This document shows positions 25,343-40,230 of a stretch of 64,000 bases of DNA, one piece after another. A model generated the notes under the pieces. It was not told the DNA's origin. It worked only from the letters and a program-made list of their open reading frames with translations, and made no database searches. Every line of letters begins with the position of its first letter. Within the stretch, counting starts at the first letter, position 1. This DNA is from Balanoglossus misakiensis. Taxonomy: Eukaryota > Hemichordata. The translations under genes and the position numbers were made by a program. Location of the stretch: contig CM082598.2 in assembly GCA_040954595.2 (NCBI GenBank), positions 7,440,001-7,504,000 on the forward strand. The letters run 5' to 3'.

Positions 25343-28180
25343 TCATTTTTTGATGATTTTCGACCCATGATTTTTTTTGAAAAATCGACGAAATTTTGAG
25401 ATTTTGCAAAGTTGAAAAATTGTCCTTTTTTGATGATTTTCAACCCATGATTTTTTTTCAAATATTGACGAAATTTTGAGATTTTGCAAAGTTGAAAAAT
25501 TGTCATTTTTGATGATTTTCAACCCATGATTTTTTTCAAAAATCGACGAAATTTTAAGATTTTGCAATGTTGAAAATTGTCATTTTTTGATGATTTTCAT
25601 AAGATATAATCATGATTTTTTTCAAAAATTGACGAAATTTTGAGATTTTGCAAAATAAAAAATGTGTCATTTTTTGATGATTTTCATGAGCTATAACCCA
25701 TGATTTTTTTTTTAAAAATCGACGAATTTTTGAGATTTCGCAAAGTCGAAAAATTTTAATTTTTTGATGATTTTCATGATCTATAACCCATGTTTTTTTC
25801 AAAAACGACTAATATTTGAGATTTCGCAAAGTCGACAAATTGTCATTTTTTGATGATTTTCAAGAGCTATAAACCCATGATTTTTTTTTTAAATCGACGA
25901 ATTTTTGAGATTTCGCAAAGTCGACAAATTGTAATTTTTTGATGATTTTCATGATCTATAACCAATGATTTTTTTCAAATATTGACGAAATTTTTACATT
26001 TTGAAAAGTCGAAAAAATTGTCATTTTTTGATGATTATCAACCCATGATTTTTTTCAAATATTCACGAAATTTTGAGATTTTGCACGGTTGAAAAATTGT
26101 CATTTTTTGATGATTTTCAACCCATGATTTTTTTCAAAAATCGACGAAATTTTGAGATTTTGCAAAGTTGAAAAATTTACATTTTTTGATGTTTTTTAAC
26201 CCATGATTTTTTTCAAAAATCGACGAAATTTTAAGTTTTTGCAATGTTGAAAATTGTCATTTTTTGATGATTTTCATAAGATATAATCATGATTTTTTTC
26301 AAAAATTCACGAAATTTTGAGATTTTGCACGGTTGAAAAATTGTCATTTTTTGATGATTTTCATGAGCTATAACCCATGATTTTTTTTTTAAAAATCGAC
26401 GAATTTTTGAGATTTCGCAAAGTCGAAAAATTATCATTTTTTGATGACTTTCAACCTATGATTTTTTTCAAATATTGACGAAATTTTGAGATTTTGCAAA
26501 ATTGATAATTGTCATTTTTTGATGATTTACAACCCATGATTTTTTTCAAAAATCGACGAAATTTTGAGATTTTGCAAAGTTGAAAAATTGCCATTTTTTG
26601 ATGGTTTTCAACCCATGATTTTTTTTCAAAAATCGACGAAATTTTGAGATTTTGCAAAGTTGAAAAATTGTCCTTTTTTGATGATTTTCAACCCATGATT
26701 TTTTTCAAAAATTGACGAAATTTTGAGATTTTGCACAGTTGAAAAATTTACATTTTTTGATGATTTTCAACCCATGATTTTTTTCAAAAATCGACGAAAT
26801 TTTAAAATTTTGCAATGTTGAGAATTGTCATTTTTTGATGATTTTCATAAGATATAATCATGATTTTTTTTCAAAAATCGACGAATTTTTGAGATTTCGC
26901 AAAGTCGACAAATTGTCATTTTTTGATGATTTTCAAGAGCTATAAACCCATGATTTTTTTTTTAAATCGACGAATTTTTGAGATTTCGCAAAGTCGACAA
27001 ATTGTAATTTTTTGATGATTTTCATGATCTATAACCAATGATTTTTTTTCAAATATTGACGAAATTTTTACATTTTGCAAAGTTGAAAAATTGTCATTTT
27101 TTGATGATTTTCAAATCATGATTTTTTTCAAAAATTGACGAAATTTTGAGATTTTGCAAAGTTGATAATTGTCATTTATTGATGATTTTCAACCCATGAT
27201 TTTTTTCAAAAATTGACGAAATTTTGACTTTTTGCAAAGTTGAAAAATTGTCATTTTTTGATGATTTTCAAATCATGATTTTTTTCAAAAATTGACGAAT
27301 TTTTGAGATTTTGCAAAGTTGATAATTGTCATTTATTGATGATTTTCAACCCATGATTTTTTTCAAAAATCGACGAAATTTTGAGATTTTGCAAAGTTGA
27401 AAAATTATCATTTTTGATGACTTTCAACCTATGATTTCTTTCAAATATTGACGAAATTTTGGGATTTTGCAAAGTTGAAAAAATGTCATTTTTTGATGAT
27501 TTTCAACCCATGATTTTTTTCATAAATGGACGAAATTTTGAGATTTTGCAAAGTTGATAAATTATCATTTTTTGATGACTTTCAAGCTATGATTTTTTTC
27601 AAATATTGACGAAATTTTGAGATTTTGCAAAGTTGATAATTGTCATTTATTGATGATTTTCAACCCATGATTTTTTTCAAAAATCGACGAAATTTTGAGA
27701 TTTTGCAAAGTTGAAAAATTATCATTTTTGATGACTTTCAACCTATGATTTCTTTCAAATATTGACGAAATTTTGAGATTTTGCAAAGTTGATAATTGTC
27801 ATTTTTTGATGATTTTCAACCCATGATTTTTTTTCAAAAATCGACGAAATTTTGAGATTTTGCAAAGTTCTAAAATTGTCATTTTTGATGACTTTCAACC
27901 CATGATTTTTTTTCAAATATTGACGAAATTTGGAGATTTTGCAAAGTTGAAAAATTGTCATTTTTTGATGATTTTCAACCCATGATTTTTTTTCAAAAAT
28001 CGACGAAATTTTGAGATTTTGCAAAGTTGAAAAATTGTCCTTTTTTGATGATTTTCAACCCATGATTTTTTTCAAAAATTGACGAAATTTTGAGATTTTG
28101 CAAAGTTGAAAAATTTACATTTTTTGATGATTTTCAACCCATGATTTTTTTCAAAAATCGACGAAATTTTAAGTTTTTGC
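25343..28180 (+). repeat. 2.84-kb higher-order repeat, copy 3
   Basis: Same order as copy 2. Local differences are a GCACGGTTG monomer replacing an AAAATAAAAAATG monomer near 26310-26345 and a short extra segment near 27010-27310, which moves the offset to 2853 bp (24902 against 27755). Point differences from copy 2 are sparse, which implies recent amplification or ongoing conversion. Confidence 0.86.
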
Positions 28181-31100
28181 AATGTTGAAAATTGTCATTT
28201 TTTGATGATTTTCATAAGATATAATCATGATTTTTTTTCAAAAATTGACGAATTTTTTGAGATTTCGCAAAGTCGAAAAATTGTAATTTTTGGATGATTT
28301 TCATGATCTATAACCCATGTTTTTTTTCGAAAACGACTAATATTTGAGATTTCGCAAAGTTGAAAAATTATCATTTTTTGATGACTTTCAACCTATGATT
28401 TTTTTCAAATATTGACGAAATTTTGAGATTTTGCAAAGTTGATAATTGTCATTTTTTGATGATTTACAACCCATGATTTTTTCCAAAATCGACGAAATTT
28501 TGAGATTTTGCAAAGTTGAAAAATTGTCCTTTTTTGATGATTTTCAACCCATGATTTTTTTCAAAAATTGACGAAATTTTGAGATTTTGCACAGTTGAAA
28601 AATTTACATTTTTTGATGATTTTCAACCCATGATTTTTTTCAAAAATCGACGAAATTTTAAAATTTTGCAATGTTGAAAATTGTCATTTTTTGATGATTT
28701 TCATAAGATATAATCATGATTTTTTTTCAAAAATCGACGAATTTTTGAGATTTCGCAAAGTCGAAAAATTGTAATTTTTGGATGATTTTCATGATCTATA
28801 ACCCATGTTTTTTTCAAAAACGACTAATATTTGAGATTTCGCAAAGTCGACAAATTGTCATTTTTTGATGATTTTCAACTCATGATTTTTTTCAAATATT
28901 GACGAAATTTTGAGATTTTTCAAAGTTGAAAAAATTGTCATTTTTTGATGATTTTCAAGAGCTATAAACCCATGATTTTTTTTCAAAAATCGACTAATTT
29001 TTGAGATTTCGCAAAGTCGAAAAATTGTAATTTTTTGATGATCTTCATGATCTATAACCCATGGTTTTTTTTCAAATTTACGAAGTTTTGAGCTTTTGCA
29101 AGGTTGAAAAATTGTCATTTTTTAATGATTTTCAACCCATGATTTTTTTCAAATATTGACGAAATTTTGAGATTTTGCAAAGTTGATAATTGTCATTTTT
29201 TGATGATTTTCAACCCATGATTTTTTTTCATAAATCGACGAAATGTTGAGATTTTGCAAAGTTGAAAAATTGTCATTTTTTGATGACTTTCAACCTATGA
29301 TTTTTTTCAAAAATCGACGAAATTTTAAGATTTGCAATGTTGAAAATTGTAATTTTTTGATGATTTTCATAAGATATAATCATGATTTTTTTCAAAAATT
29401 GACGAAATTTTGAGATTTTGCAAAATAAAAAATGTGTCATTTTTTGATGATTTTCATGAGCTATAACCCATGATTTTTTTTCAAAAATCGACGAATTTTT
29501 GAGATTTCGCAAAGTCGAAAAATTTTAATTTTTTGATGATTTTCATGATCTATAACCCATGTTTTTTTCAAAAACGACTAATATTTGAGATTTCACAAAG
29601 TCGACAAATTGTCATTTTTTGATGATTTTCAAGAGCTATAAACCCATGATTTTTTTTTTAAATCGACGAATTTTTGAGATTTCGCAAAGTCGACAAATTG
29701 TCATTTTTTGATGATTTTCAACCCATGTTTTTTTCAAAAACGACTAATATTTGAGATTTCGCAAAGTCGACAAATTGTCATTTTTTGATGATTTTCAACT
29801 CATGATTTTTTTCAAATATTGACGAAATTTTGAGATTTTTCAAAGTTGAAAAAATTGTCATTTTTTGATGATTTTCAAGAGCTATAAACCCATGATTTTT
29901 TTTCAAAAATCGACTAATTTTTGAGATTTCGCAAAGTCGAAAAATTGTAATTTTTTTATGATCTTCATGATATATAACCCATGGTTTTTTTTCAAATTTA
30001 CGAAGTTTTGAGATTTTGCAAGGTTGAAAAATTGTCATTTTTCAATGATTTTCAACCCATGATTTTTTTCAAATATTGACGAAATTTTGAGATTTTGCAA
30101 AGTTGATAATTGTCATTTTTTGATGATTTTCAACCCATGATTTTTTTTCATAAATCGACGAAATGTTGAGATTTTGCAAAGTTGAACAATTGTCATTTTT
30201 TGATGATTTTCAACCCATGATTTTTTTCATAAATGGACGAAATTTTGAGATTTTGCAAAGTTGAAAAATTATCATTTTTTGATGACTTTCAACCTATGAT
30301 TTTTTTCAAATATTGACGAAATTTTGAGATTTTGCAAAGTTGAAAAATTATCATTTTTTGATGACTTTCAACCTATGATTTTTTTCAAAAATCGACGAAA
30401 TTTTAAGATTTGCAATGTTGAAAATTGTCATTTTTTGATGATTTTCATGAGCTATAACCCATGATTTTTTTTCAAAAATCGACGAATTTTTGAGATTTCG
30501 CAAAGTCGAAAAATTTTAATTTTTTGATGATTTTCATGATCTATAACCCATGTTTTTTTCAAAAACGACTAATATTTGAGATTTCACAAAGTCGACAAAT
30601 TGTCATTTTTTGATGATTTTCAAGAGCTATAAACCCATGATTTTTTTTTTAAATCGACGAATTTTTGAGATTTCGCAAAGTCGACAAATTGTCATTTTTT
30701 GATGATTTTCAACCCATGATTTTTTTCAAAAATTGACGAAATTTTGACTTTTTGCAAAGTTGAAAAATTGTCATTTTTTGATGATTTTCAAATCATGATT
30801 TTTTTCAAAAATTGACGAATTTTTTTGGGATTTTGCAAAGTTGAAAAATTGTCATTTTTTGATGATTATCAACCCATGATTTTTTTCATAAATGGACGAA
30901 ATTTTGAGATTTTGCAAAGTTGATAAATTATCATTTTTTGATGACTTTCAACCCATTTTTTTCAAAAATTTACGAAATTTTGAGATTTTACAAAGTTGAA
31001 AAATTGTCATTTTTTGATGATTTTCAACCCATGATTTTTTTCAAAAATCGACGAAATTTTAGGATTTTGCAAAGTTGAAAAATTGTCATTTTTTGATGAT

Positions 31101-31199
31101 TTTCAAATCATGATTTTTTTCAAAAATTGACGAATTTTTTTGGGATTTTGCAAAGTTGTAAAATTGTCATTTTTTGATGATTTTCAAATCATGATTTTT
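28181..31199 (+). repeat. Mixed satellite block with a 920-bp duplication
   Basis: The segment 28858-29118 recurs at 29778-30038 (920 bp apart) with scattered point changes. It contains the AACTCATGATTTTTTTC, GATTTTTCAAAGTTG and CAAATTTACGAAGTTTTGAG monomers. Related copies of the same trio occur near 19041-19260. The rest is ordinary short- and long-class monomers. Confidence 0.82.
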
Positions 31200-34100
31200 T
31201 TCAAAAATTGACGAATTTTTTTGGGATTTCGCAAAGTCGAAAAATTGTAATTTTTTGATGATCTTCATGATCTATAACCCATGTTTTTTTTTTCAAATTT
31301 ACGAAGTTTTGAGATTTTGCAAGGTTGAAAAATTGTCATTTTTTGATGATTTTCAACCCATGATTTTTTTTCAAAAATCGACGAAATTTTGAGATTTTGC
31401 AAAGTTGAAAAATTGTCATTTTTTTGATTATTTTCAACCCATGATTTTTTTCAAATATTGACGAAATTTTGAGATTTTGCAAAGTTGAAAAATTTACATT
31501 TTTTGATGATTTTGAACCCATGATTTTTTTCAAAAATCGACGAAATTTTAAGATTTTGCAATGTTGAAAATTGTCATTTTTTGATGATTTTCATAAGATA
31601 TAATCATGATTTTTTTCAAAAATTGACGAAATTTTGAGATTTTGCAAAATAAAAAATGAGTCCTTTTTTGATGATTTTCATGAGCTATAAACCCATGATT
31701 TTTTTTAAAATCGACGAATTTTTGAGATGTCGCAAAGTCGACAAATTGTAATTTTTTGATGATTTTCATGATCTATAACCAATGATTTTTTTCAAATATT
31801 GACGAAATTTTGACATTTTGAAAAGTCGAAAAAATTGTCATTTTTTGATGATTTTCAACCCATGATTTTTTTTCAAAAATCGACGAAATTTTGAGATTTT
31901 GCAAAGTTGAAAAATTGTCATTTTTTGATGATTTTCAACCCATGATTTTTTTCAAAAATTGACGAAATTTTGACTTTTTGCAAAGTTGAAAAATTGTCAT
32001 TTTTTGATGATTTTCATAAGATATAATCATGATTTTTTTCAAAAATTGACGAAATTTTGAGATTTTGCAAAATAAAAAATGAGTCATTTTTTGATGATTT
32101 TCATGAGCTATAACCTATGATTTTTTTTCAAAAATCAACGAATTTTGAGATTACGCAAAGTCGACAAATTGTCATTTTTTGATGATTTTCAAATCATGAT
32201 TTTTTTCAAAAATTGACGAATTTTTTGGGGATTTTGCAAAGTTGAAAAATTGTCATTTTTTGATGATTTTCAACACATGATTTTTTTCATAAATGGACGA
32301 AATTTTGAGATTTTGCAAAGTTGATAAATTATCATTTTTTGATGACTTTCAAGCTATGATTTTTTTCAAATATTGACGAAATTTTGAGATTTTGCAAAGT
32401 TGATAATTGTCATTTTTTGATGATTTTCAACCCATGATTTTTTTCAAAAATCGACGAAATTTTGAGATTTTGCAAAGTTGAAAAATTGTCATTTTTTGAT
32501 GATTTTCAACCCACGATTTTTTTTTCAAAAATCGACGAAATTTTGATATTTTGCAAAGTTCTAAAATTGTCATTTTTGATGACTTTCAACCCATGATTTT
32601 TTACAAATATTGACGAAATTTTAAGATTTTGCAAAGTTGAAAAATTGTCATTTTTTTTATGATTTTCAACCCATGATTTTTTTTCAAAAATCGACGAAAT
32701 TTTGAGATTTTGCAAAGTTCTAAAATTGTCATTTTTTGATGACTTTCAACCCATGATTTTTTAAATATTGACGAAATTTTGAGATTTTGCAAAGTTGAAA
32801 AATTGTCATTTTTTGATGATTTTCAAGAGCTATAAACCCATGATTTTTTTTTAAATCGATGAATTTTTGAGATTTCGCAAAGTCGACAAATTGTAATTTT
32901 TTGATGATTTTCATGATCTATAACAAATGATTTTTTTCAAATATTGACGAAAATTTGACATTTTGAAAAGTCGAAAAAATTGTCATTTTTTGATGATTTT
33001 CAACCCATGATTTTTTTTCAAAAATCGACGAAATTTTGAGATTTTGCAAAGTTGAAAAATTGTCATTTTTTGATGATTTTCAAATCATGATTTTTTTAAA
33101 AAATTGACGAAATTTTGACTTTTTGCAAAGTTGAAAAATTGTCATTTTTTGATGATTTTCAAATCATGATTTTTTTAAAAAATTGACGAAATTTTGAGAT
33201 TTTGCAAAGTTGAAAAATTATCATTTTTGATTACTTTCAACCTATGACTTTTTTCAAATATTGACGAAATTTTGAGATTTTGCAAAGTTGATAATTGTCA
33301 TTTTTTGATGATTTTCAACCCATGATTTTTTTTCAAAAATCGACGAAATTTTGAGATTTTGCAAAGTTGAAAAATTGTCATTTTTTGATGATTTTCAACC
33401 CATGATTTTTTCAAAAATTGACGAATTTTGGGGGGATTTTGCAAAGTTAAAAAAATTGTCATTTTTTGATGATTTTCAACACATGATTTTTTTCATAAAT
33501 GGACGAAATTTGGAGATTTTGCAAAGTTGAAAAATTATCATTTTTTGATGACTTTCAACCCATGATTTTTTAAATATTGACGAAATTTTGAGATTTTGCA
33601 AAGTTGAAAAATTGTCATTTTTTGATGATTTTCAAGAGCTATAAACCCATGATTTTTTTTAAAATCGACGAATTTTTGAGATTTCGCAAAGTCGACAAAT
33701 TGTAATTTCTTGATGATTTTCATGATCTATAACCAATGATTTTTTTCAAATATTGACGAAATTATGACATTTTGAAAAGTCGAAAAAATTGTCATTTTTT
33801 GATGATTTTCAACCCATGATTTTTTTCAAAAATCGACGAAATTTTGAGATTTTGCAAAGTTGAAAAATTTACATTTTTTGATGATTTTCAACCCATGATT
33901 TTTTTCAATAATTTACGAATTTTTTTGAGATTGTGCAAAGTTGAAAAATTGTCAATTTTTGATGATTTTCATGATCTATAACAAATGACTTTTTTCAAAT
34001 ATTGTCGAAATTTTGAGATTTTGCAAAGTTGAAAGATTTTCATGTTTTGATGATTTTCAAACCATGATTTTTTTCAAATATTGACGAAATTTTGCGATTT

Positions 34101-35560
34101 TGCAAAGTTCTAAAATTGTCATTTTTTGATGATTTTCAACCCATGATTTTTTTCAAATATTGACGAAATTTTGAGATTTTGCAAAGTTGAAAAATTTACA
34201 TTTTTTGATGATTTTCAACCCATGATTTTTTTCAAAAATCGACGAAATTTTAAGATTTTGCAATGTTGAAAATTGTCATTTTTTGATGATTGTCATAAGA
34301 TATAATCATGATTTTTTTCTAAATTGACGAAATTTTGAGATTTTGCAAAATAAAAAATGTGTCATTTTTTGATGATTTTCATGAGCTATAACCCATGATT
34401 TTTTTCAAAAATCGTCGAATTTTTGAGATTTCGCAGAGTCGAAAAATTGTAATTTTTTGATGATTTTCATGATCTATAACCCATGTTTTTTTTCAAAAAC
34501 GACTAATATTTGAGATTTCGCAAAGTCGACAAATTGTCATTTTTTGATGATTTTCAACTCATGATTTTTTTCAACTATTGACAAAATTTTGAGATTTTGC
34601 AAAGTTGAAAAATTGTCATTTATTGATGATTTTCATGAGATATAACCATGATTTTTTTCAAAAATTTACGAAATTTTGAGATTTTGCAAAGTTGAAAAAT
34701 TGTCATTTTTTGATGATTTTCATGAGATATAACCATGATTTTTTTTCAAAAAATTAAGAAATTTTGAGATTTTGCAAAGTCGACAAATTGTAATTTTTTG
34801 ATGATTTTCAAGAGCTATAAACCCGTGATTTTTTTCAAAAATCGACTAATTTTTGGGATTTCGCAAAGTCGAAAAATTGTAATTTTTTGATGATTTTCAT
34901 GATCTATAACCCATGTTTTTTTCAAATATTGTCGAAATTTTGAGATTTTGCAAAGTTGAAAGATTGTCATTTTTTGATGATTTTCAAATCATGATTTTTT
35001 TCAAAAATTGACGAATTTTTTTGGGATTTCGCAAAGTCGAAAAATTGTAATTTTTTGATGATCTTCATGATCTATAACCCATGTTTTTTTTTCAAATTTA
35101 CGAAGTTTTGAGATTTTGCAAGGTTGAAAAATTGTCATTTTTTGATGATTTTCAACCCATGATTTTTTTTCAAAAATCGACGAAATTTTGAGATTTTGCA
35201 AAGTTGAAAAATTGTCATTTTTTTGATTATTTTCAACCCATGATTTTTTTCAAATATCGACGAAATTTTGAGATTTTGCAAAGTTGAAAAATTTACATTT
35301 TTTGATGATTCTGAACCCATGATTTTTTTCAAAAATCGACGAAATTTTAAGATTTTGCAATGTTGAAAATTGTCATTTTTTGATGATTTTCATAAGATAT
35401 AATCATGATTTTTTTCAAAAATTGACGAAATTTTGAGATTTTGCAAAATAAAAAATGAGTCCCATGATTTTCATGAGCTATAAACCCATGATTTTTTTTT
35501 AAATCGACGAATTTTTGAGATGTCGCAAAGTCGACAAATTGTAATTTTTTGATGATTTTC
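31200..35560 (+). repeat. Satellite block with a pair of segments 3.8 kb apart
   Basis: The segment 31204-31770 returns at 35003-35560 (3799 bp apart; ORFs 31336-31533 and 31548-31769 against 35135-35332 and 35347-35562). The second copy has a small deletion in which AATGAGTCC joins directly to CATGATTTTC near 35456. Blocks near 32729-32914 and 33538-33723 are about 809 bp apart and share a short T-run monomer (TTTTTTAAATATTG). Confidence 0.82.
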
Positions 35561-38500
35561 ATGATCTATAACCAATGATTTTTTTCAAATATTGACGAAA
35601 TTTTGAGATTTTGCAAAGTAGAAAAATTGTCATTTTTTGATGATTTTCAACCCTTGATTTTTTTTCAAAAATCGACGAAATTTTGAGATTTTGCAAAGTT
35701 GAAAAATTGTCATTGTTTGATGATTTTCAAGAGATATAAACCCATGATTTTTTTTTCAAAAATCGACGAATTTTTGAGATTTCGCAAGGTTGAAAAATTT
35801 TCATTTTTTAATGATTTTCATCAGATATAACCATGATTTTTGTCAAAAATTGACGAAATTTTGAGATTTTGCAAAGTTGAAAAATTGCCATTTTTTATGA
35901 TTTTCATGAGTTATATATAACCCATGATTTCTTTTCAAAACTCGGCTTACATTTGGGATTACGCAATGTCGAAAAATTGTCATTTTTGATGATTTTCAAC
36001 CCACGTTTATTTCAAAAACGACTAATATTTGAGATTTCGCAAAGTCGACAAATTGTCATTTTTGATGATTTTCAACCCATGTTTGTTTCAAAAACGACTA
36101 ATATTTGAGATTTCGCAAAGTCGACAAATTGTCATTTTTGATGATTTTCAAACCATGATTTTTTTCAAATATTGACGAAATTTTGAGATTTAGCAAAGTT
36201 CTAAAATTGTCATTTTTGATGATTTTCAACCCATGATTTTTTTTCAAAAATCGACGAAATTTTGAGATTTTGCAAAGTTGAAAAATTTACATTTTTTGAT
36301 GATTTTCAACCCATGATTTTTTTCAATAATTTACGAATTTTTTTGAGATTGTGCAAAGTTGAAAAATTGTCATTTTTTGATGATTTTCAACCCATGATTT
36401 TTTTCAAAAATCGACGAAATTTTAGGATTTTGCAAAGTTGAAAAATTGTCATTTTTTGATTATTTTCAAATCATGATTTTTTTCAAAAATTGACGAATTT
36501 TTTGGGGATTTTGCAAAGTTGAAAAATTATCATTTTTTGATGATTTTCAAATCATGATTTTTTTCAAAAATTGACGAATTTTTTTGGGATTTCGCAAAGT
36601 CGAAAAATTGTAATTTTTTGATGATCTTCATGATCTATAACACATGTTTTTTTTTCAAATTTACGAAGTTTTGAGATTTTGCAAGGTTGAAAAATTGTCA
36701 TTTTTTGATGATTTTCAACCCATGATTTTTTTTCAAAAATCGACGAAATTTTGAGATTTTGCAAAGTTGAAAAATTGTCATTTTTTTGATTATTTTCTAC
36801 CCATGATTTTTTTCAAATATTGACGAAATTTTAAGATTTTGCAAAGTTGAAAAATTGTCATTTTTTTGATGATTTTCAACCCATGATTTTTTTTCAAAAA
36901 TCGACGAAATTTTGAGATTTTGCAAAGTTCTAAAATTGTCATTTTTTGATGACTTTCAACCCATGATTTTTTAAATATTGACGAAATTTTGAGATTTTGC
37001 AAAGTTGAAAAATTGTCATTTTTTGATGATTTTCAAGAGCTATAAACCCATGATTTTTTTTTAAATCGATGAATTTTTGAGATTTTGCAAAGTCGACAAA
37101 TTGTAATTTTTTGATGATTTTCATGATCTATAACAAATGATTTTTTTCAAATATTGACGAAATTTTGACATTTTGAAAAGTCGAAAAAATTGTCATTTTT
37201 TGATGATTTTCAACCCACGATTTTTTTTCAAAAATCGACGAAATTTTGAGATTTTGCAAAGTTGAAAAATTGTCATTTTTTGATGATTTTCAAACCATGA
37301 TTTTTTTCAAAAATTGACGAAATTTTGACTTTTTGCAAAGTTGAAAAATTGTCATTTTTTGATGATTTTCAAATCATGATTTTTTTAAAAAATTGACGAA
37401 ATTTTGAGATATTGCAAAGTTGAAAAATTATCATTTTTGATTACTTTCAACCTATGATTTTTTTCAAATATTTACGAAATTTTGAGATTTTGCAAAGTTG
37501 ATAATTGTCATTTTTTGATGATTTTCAACCAATGATTTTTTTTCAAAAATCGACGAAATTTTGAGATTTTGCAAAGTTGAAAAATTGTCATTTTTTGATG
37601 ATTTTCAACCCATGATTTTTTCAAAAATTGACGAATTTTGGGGGGATTTTGCAAAGTTAAAAAAATTGTCATTTTTTGATGATTTTCAACACATGATTTT
37701 TTTCATAAATGGACGAAATTTTGAGATTTTGCAAAGTTGAAAAATTATAATTTTTTGATGACTTTCAACCCATGATTTTTTAAATATTGACGAATTTTTG
37801 ACATTTAGCAAAGTCGACAAATTGTAATTTTTTGATGATTTTCATGATCTATAACCAATGATTTTTTTCAAATATTGACGAAATTTTGACATTTTGAAAA
37901 GTCGAAAAAATTGTCATTTTTTGATGATTTTCAACCCATGATTTTTTTCAAAAATCGACGAAATTTTGAGATTTTGCAAAGTTGAAAAATTGTCATTTTT
38001 TGATGATTTTCAACCCATGATTTTTTTTCAAAAATCGACGAAATTTTGAGATTTTGCAAAGTTGAAAAATTGTCATTTTTTGATGATTTTCAACCCATGA
38101 TTTTTTCAACTATTGACAAAATTTTGAGATTTTGCAAAGTTAAAAAAATTTTCATTTTTTGATGATTTTCATGAGATATAACCAATGATTTTTTTCAAAT
38201 ATTGACGAAATTTTGACATTTGAAAAGTCGAAAAAATTGTCATTTTTTGATGATTATCAACCCATGATTTTTTTCAAATATTTACGAAATTTTGATATTT
38301 TGCAAAGTTGAAAAATTTACATTTTTTGATGATTTTCAACCCATGATTTTTTTCAAAAATCGACGAAATTTTAAGATTTTGCAATGTTAAAAAATTGTCA
38401 TTTTTTGATGATTTTCATAAGATATAATCATGATTTTTTTCATAAATGGACGAAATTTTGAGATTTTGCAAAGTTGAAAAAATATCATTTTTTGATGACT

Positions 38501-40230
38501 TTAAACCTATGATTTTTTTCAAATATTGACGAAATTTTGAGATTTTGCAAAGTTGAAAGATTTTCATGTTTTGATGATTTTCAACACATGATTTTTTTCA
38601 TAAATGGACGAAATTTTGAGATTTTGCAAAGTTGAAAAAATATCATTTTTTGATGACTTTAAACCTATGATTTTTTTCAAATATTGACGAAATTTTGATA
38701 TTTTGCAAAGTTGAAAAATTTACATTTTTTGATGATTTTCAACCCATGATTTTTTTCAAAAATCAACGAAATTTTAAGATTTTGCAATGTTGAAAATTGT
38801 CATTTTTTGATGATTTTCATAAGATATAATCATGATTTTTTTCAAAAATTGACGAAATTTTGAGATTTTGCAAAATAAAAAATGTGTCATTTTTTGATGA
38901 TTTTCATGAGCTATAACCCATGATTTTTTTCAAAAATCGACGAATTTTTGAGAATTCGCAGAGTCGAAAAATTGTAATTTTTTGATGATTTTCATGATCT
39001 ATAACCCATGTTTTTTTCAAAAACGACTAATATTTGAGATTTCGCAAAGTCGACAAATTGTCATTTTTTGATGATTTTCAACCCATGATTTTGTTCAACT
39101 ATTGACAAAATTTTGAGATTTTGCAAAGTTGAAACATTTTCATTTTTTGATGATTTTCATGAGATATAACCAATGATTTTTTTCAAATATTGACGAAATT
39201 TTGACATTTGAAAAGTCGAAAAAATTGTCATTTTTTGATGATTATCAACCCATGATTTTTTTCAAATATTTACGAAATTTTGAGATTTTGCAAAGTTGAA
39301 AGATTTTCATGTTTTGATGATTTTCAACACATGATTTTTTTCATAAATGGACGAAATTTTGAGATTTTGCAAAGTTGAAAAAATATCATTTTTTGATTAC
39401 TTTAAACCTATGATTTTTTTCAAATATTGACGAAATTTTGAGATTTTGCAAAGTTGAAAAATTTACATTTTTTGATGATTTTCAACCCATGATTTTTTTC
39501 AAAAATCGTCGAAATTTTAAGATTTTGCAATGTTGAAAATTGTCATTTTTTGATGATTTTCAAGAGCTATAAACCCATGATTTTTTTTTAAATCGACTAA
39601 TATTTGAGATTTTGCAAAGTCGACAAATTGTCATTTTTTGATGATTTTCAACCCATGATTTTTTTCAAATATTTATGAAATTTTGAGATTTTGCAAAGTT
39701 GAAAAATTGTCATTTTTTGATGATTTTCAACACATAATTTTTTTCTAAAATGGACGAAATTTTGAGATTTTGCAAAGTTCTAAAATTGTCATTATTTGAT
39801 GACTTTCAACCCATGATTTTTTTTCAAAAATCGACGAAATTTTGAGATTTTGCAAAGTTGAAAAATTTTCATTTTTTATGATTTTCATTAGTTATATATC
39901 ACCCATGATTTTTTTTCAAAAATCGACTTATAATTTAGATTTTGCAAGGTCGAAAAATTTTAATTTTTTGATGATTTTCATTATCCATAACCCATTTTTA
40001 TTTCAGAAATCGACGAAATTTTGAGATTTTGCAAAGTTGAAAAATTGTCATTTTTTGATGATTTTCAACCCATGATTTTTTTCAAAAAACGAGGAAATTT
40101 TCACATTTTGCAAAGTTGAAAAATTGTCATTTTTTATGATTTTCATGAGATATAATCAAGTTTTTTTTCAAAAATTGACGAAAATTTGAGATTTTGCAAA
40201 GTAAAAAATTGTCATTTTTTTATGATTTTC
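35561..40230 (+). repeat. Satellite block with divergent monomers, between left and right HOR families
   Basis: Contains a second copy of the 32601-32914 section at 36790-37124, a further copy of the 35001-35201 section at 36564-36764, and an approximately 988-bp repeat (CCAATG anchors at 38182 and 39170). Unusually divergent monomers occur near 35900-36020 (GTTATATATAACCC, CTCGGCTTACATTTGG) and 39880-40010 (GTTATATATCACCC, CGACTTATAATTTAG). To the right of about 40.2 kb the array composition changes. Confidence 0.8.

Noticed and set aside
39842-40024. Plus-strand ORFs of 60-83 codons within the array (also 46436-46624 and 50045-50296)
   Set aside because: They are translations of monomers with the same frame rotation; each is open only because of local indels.
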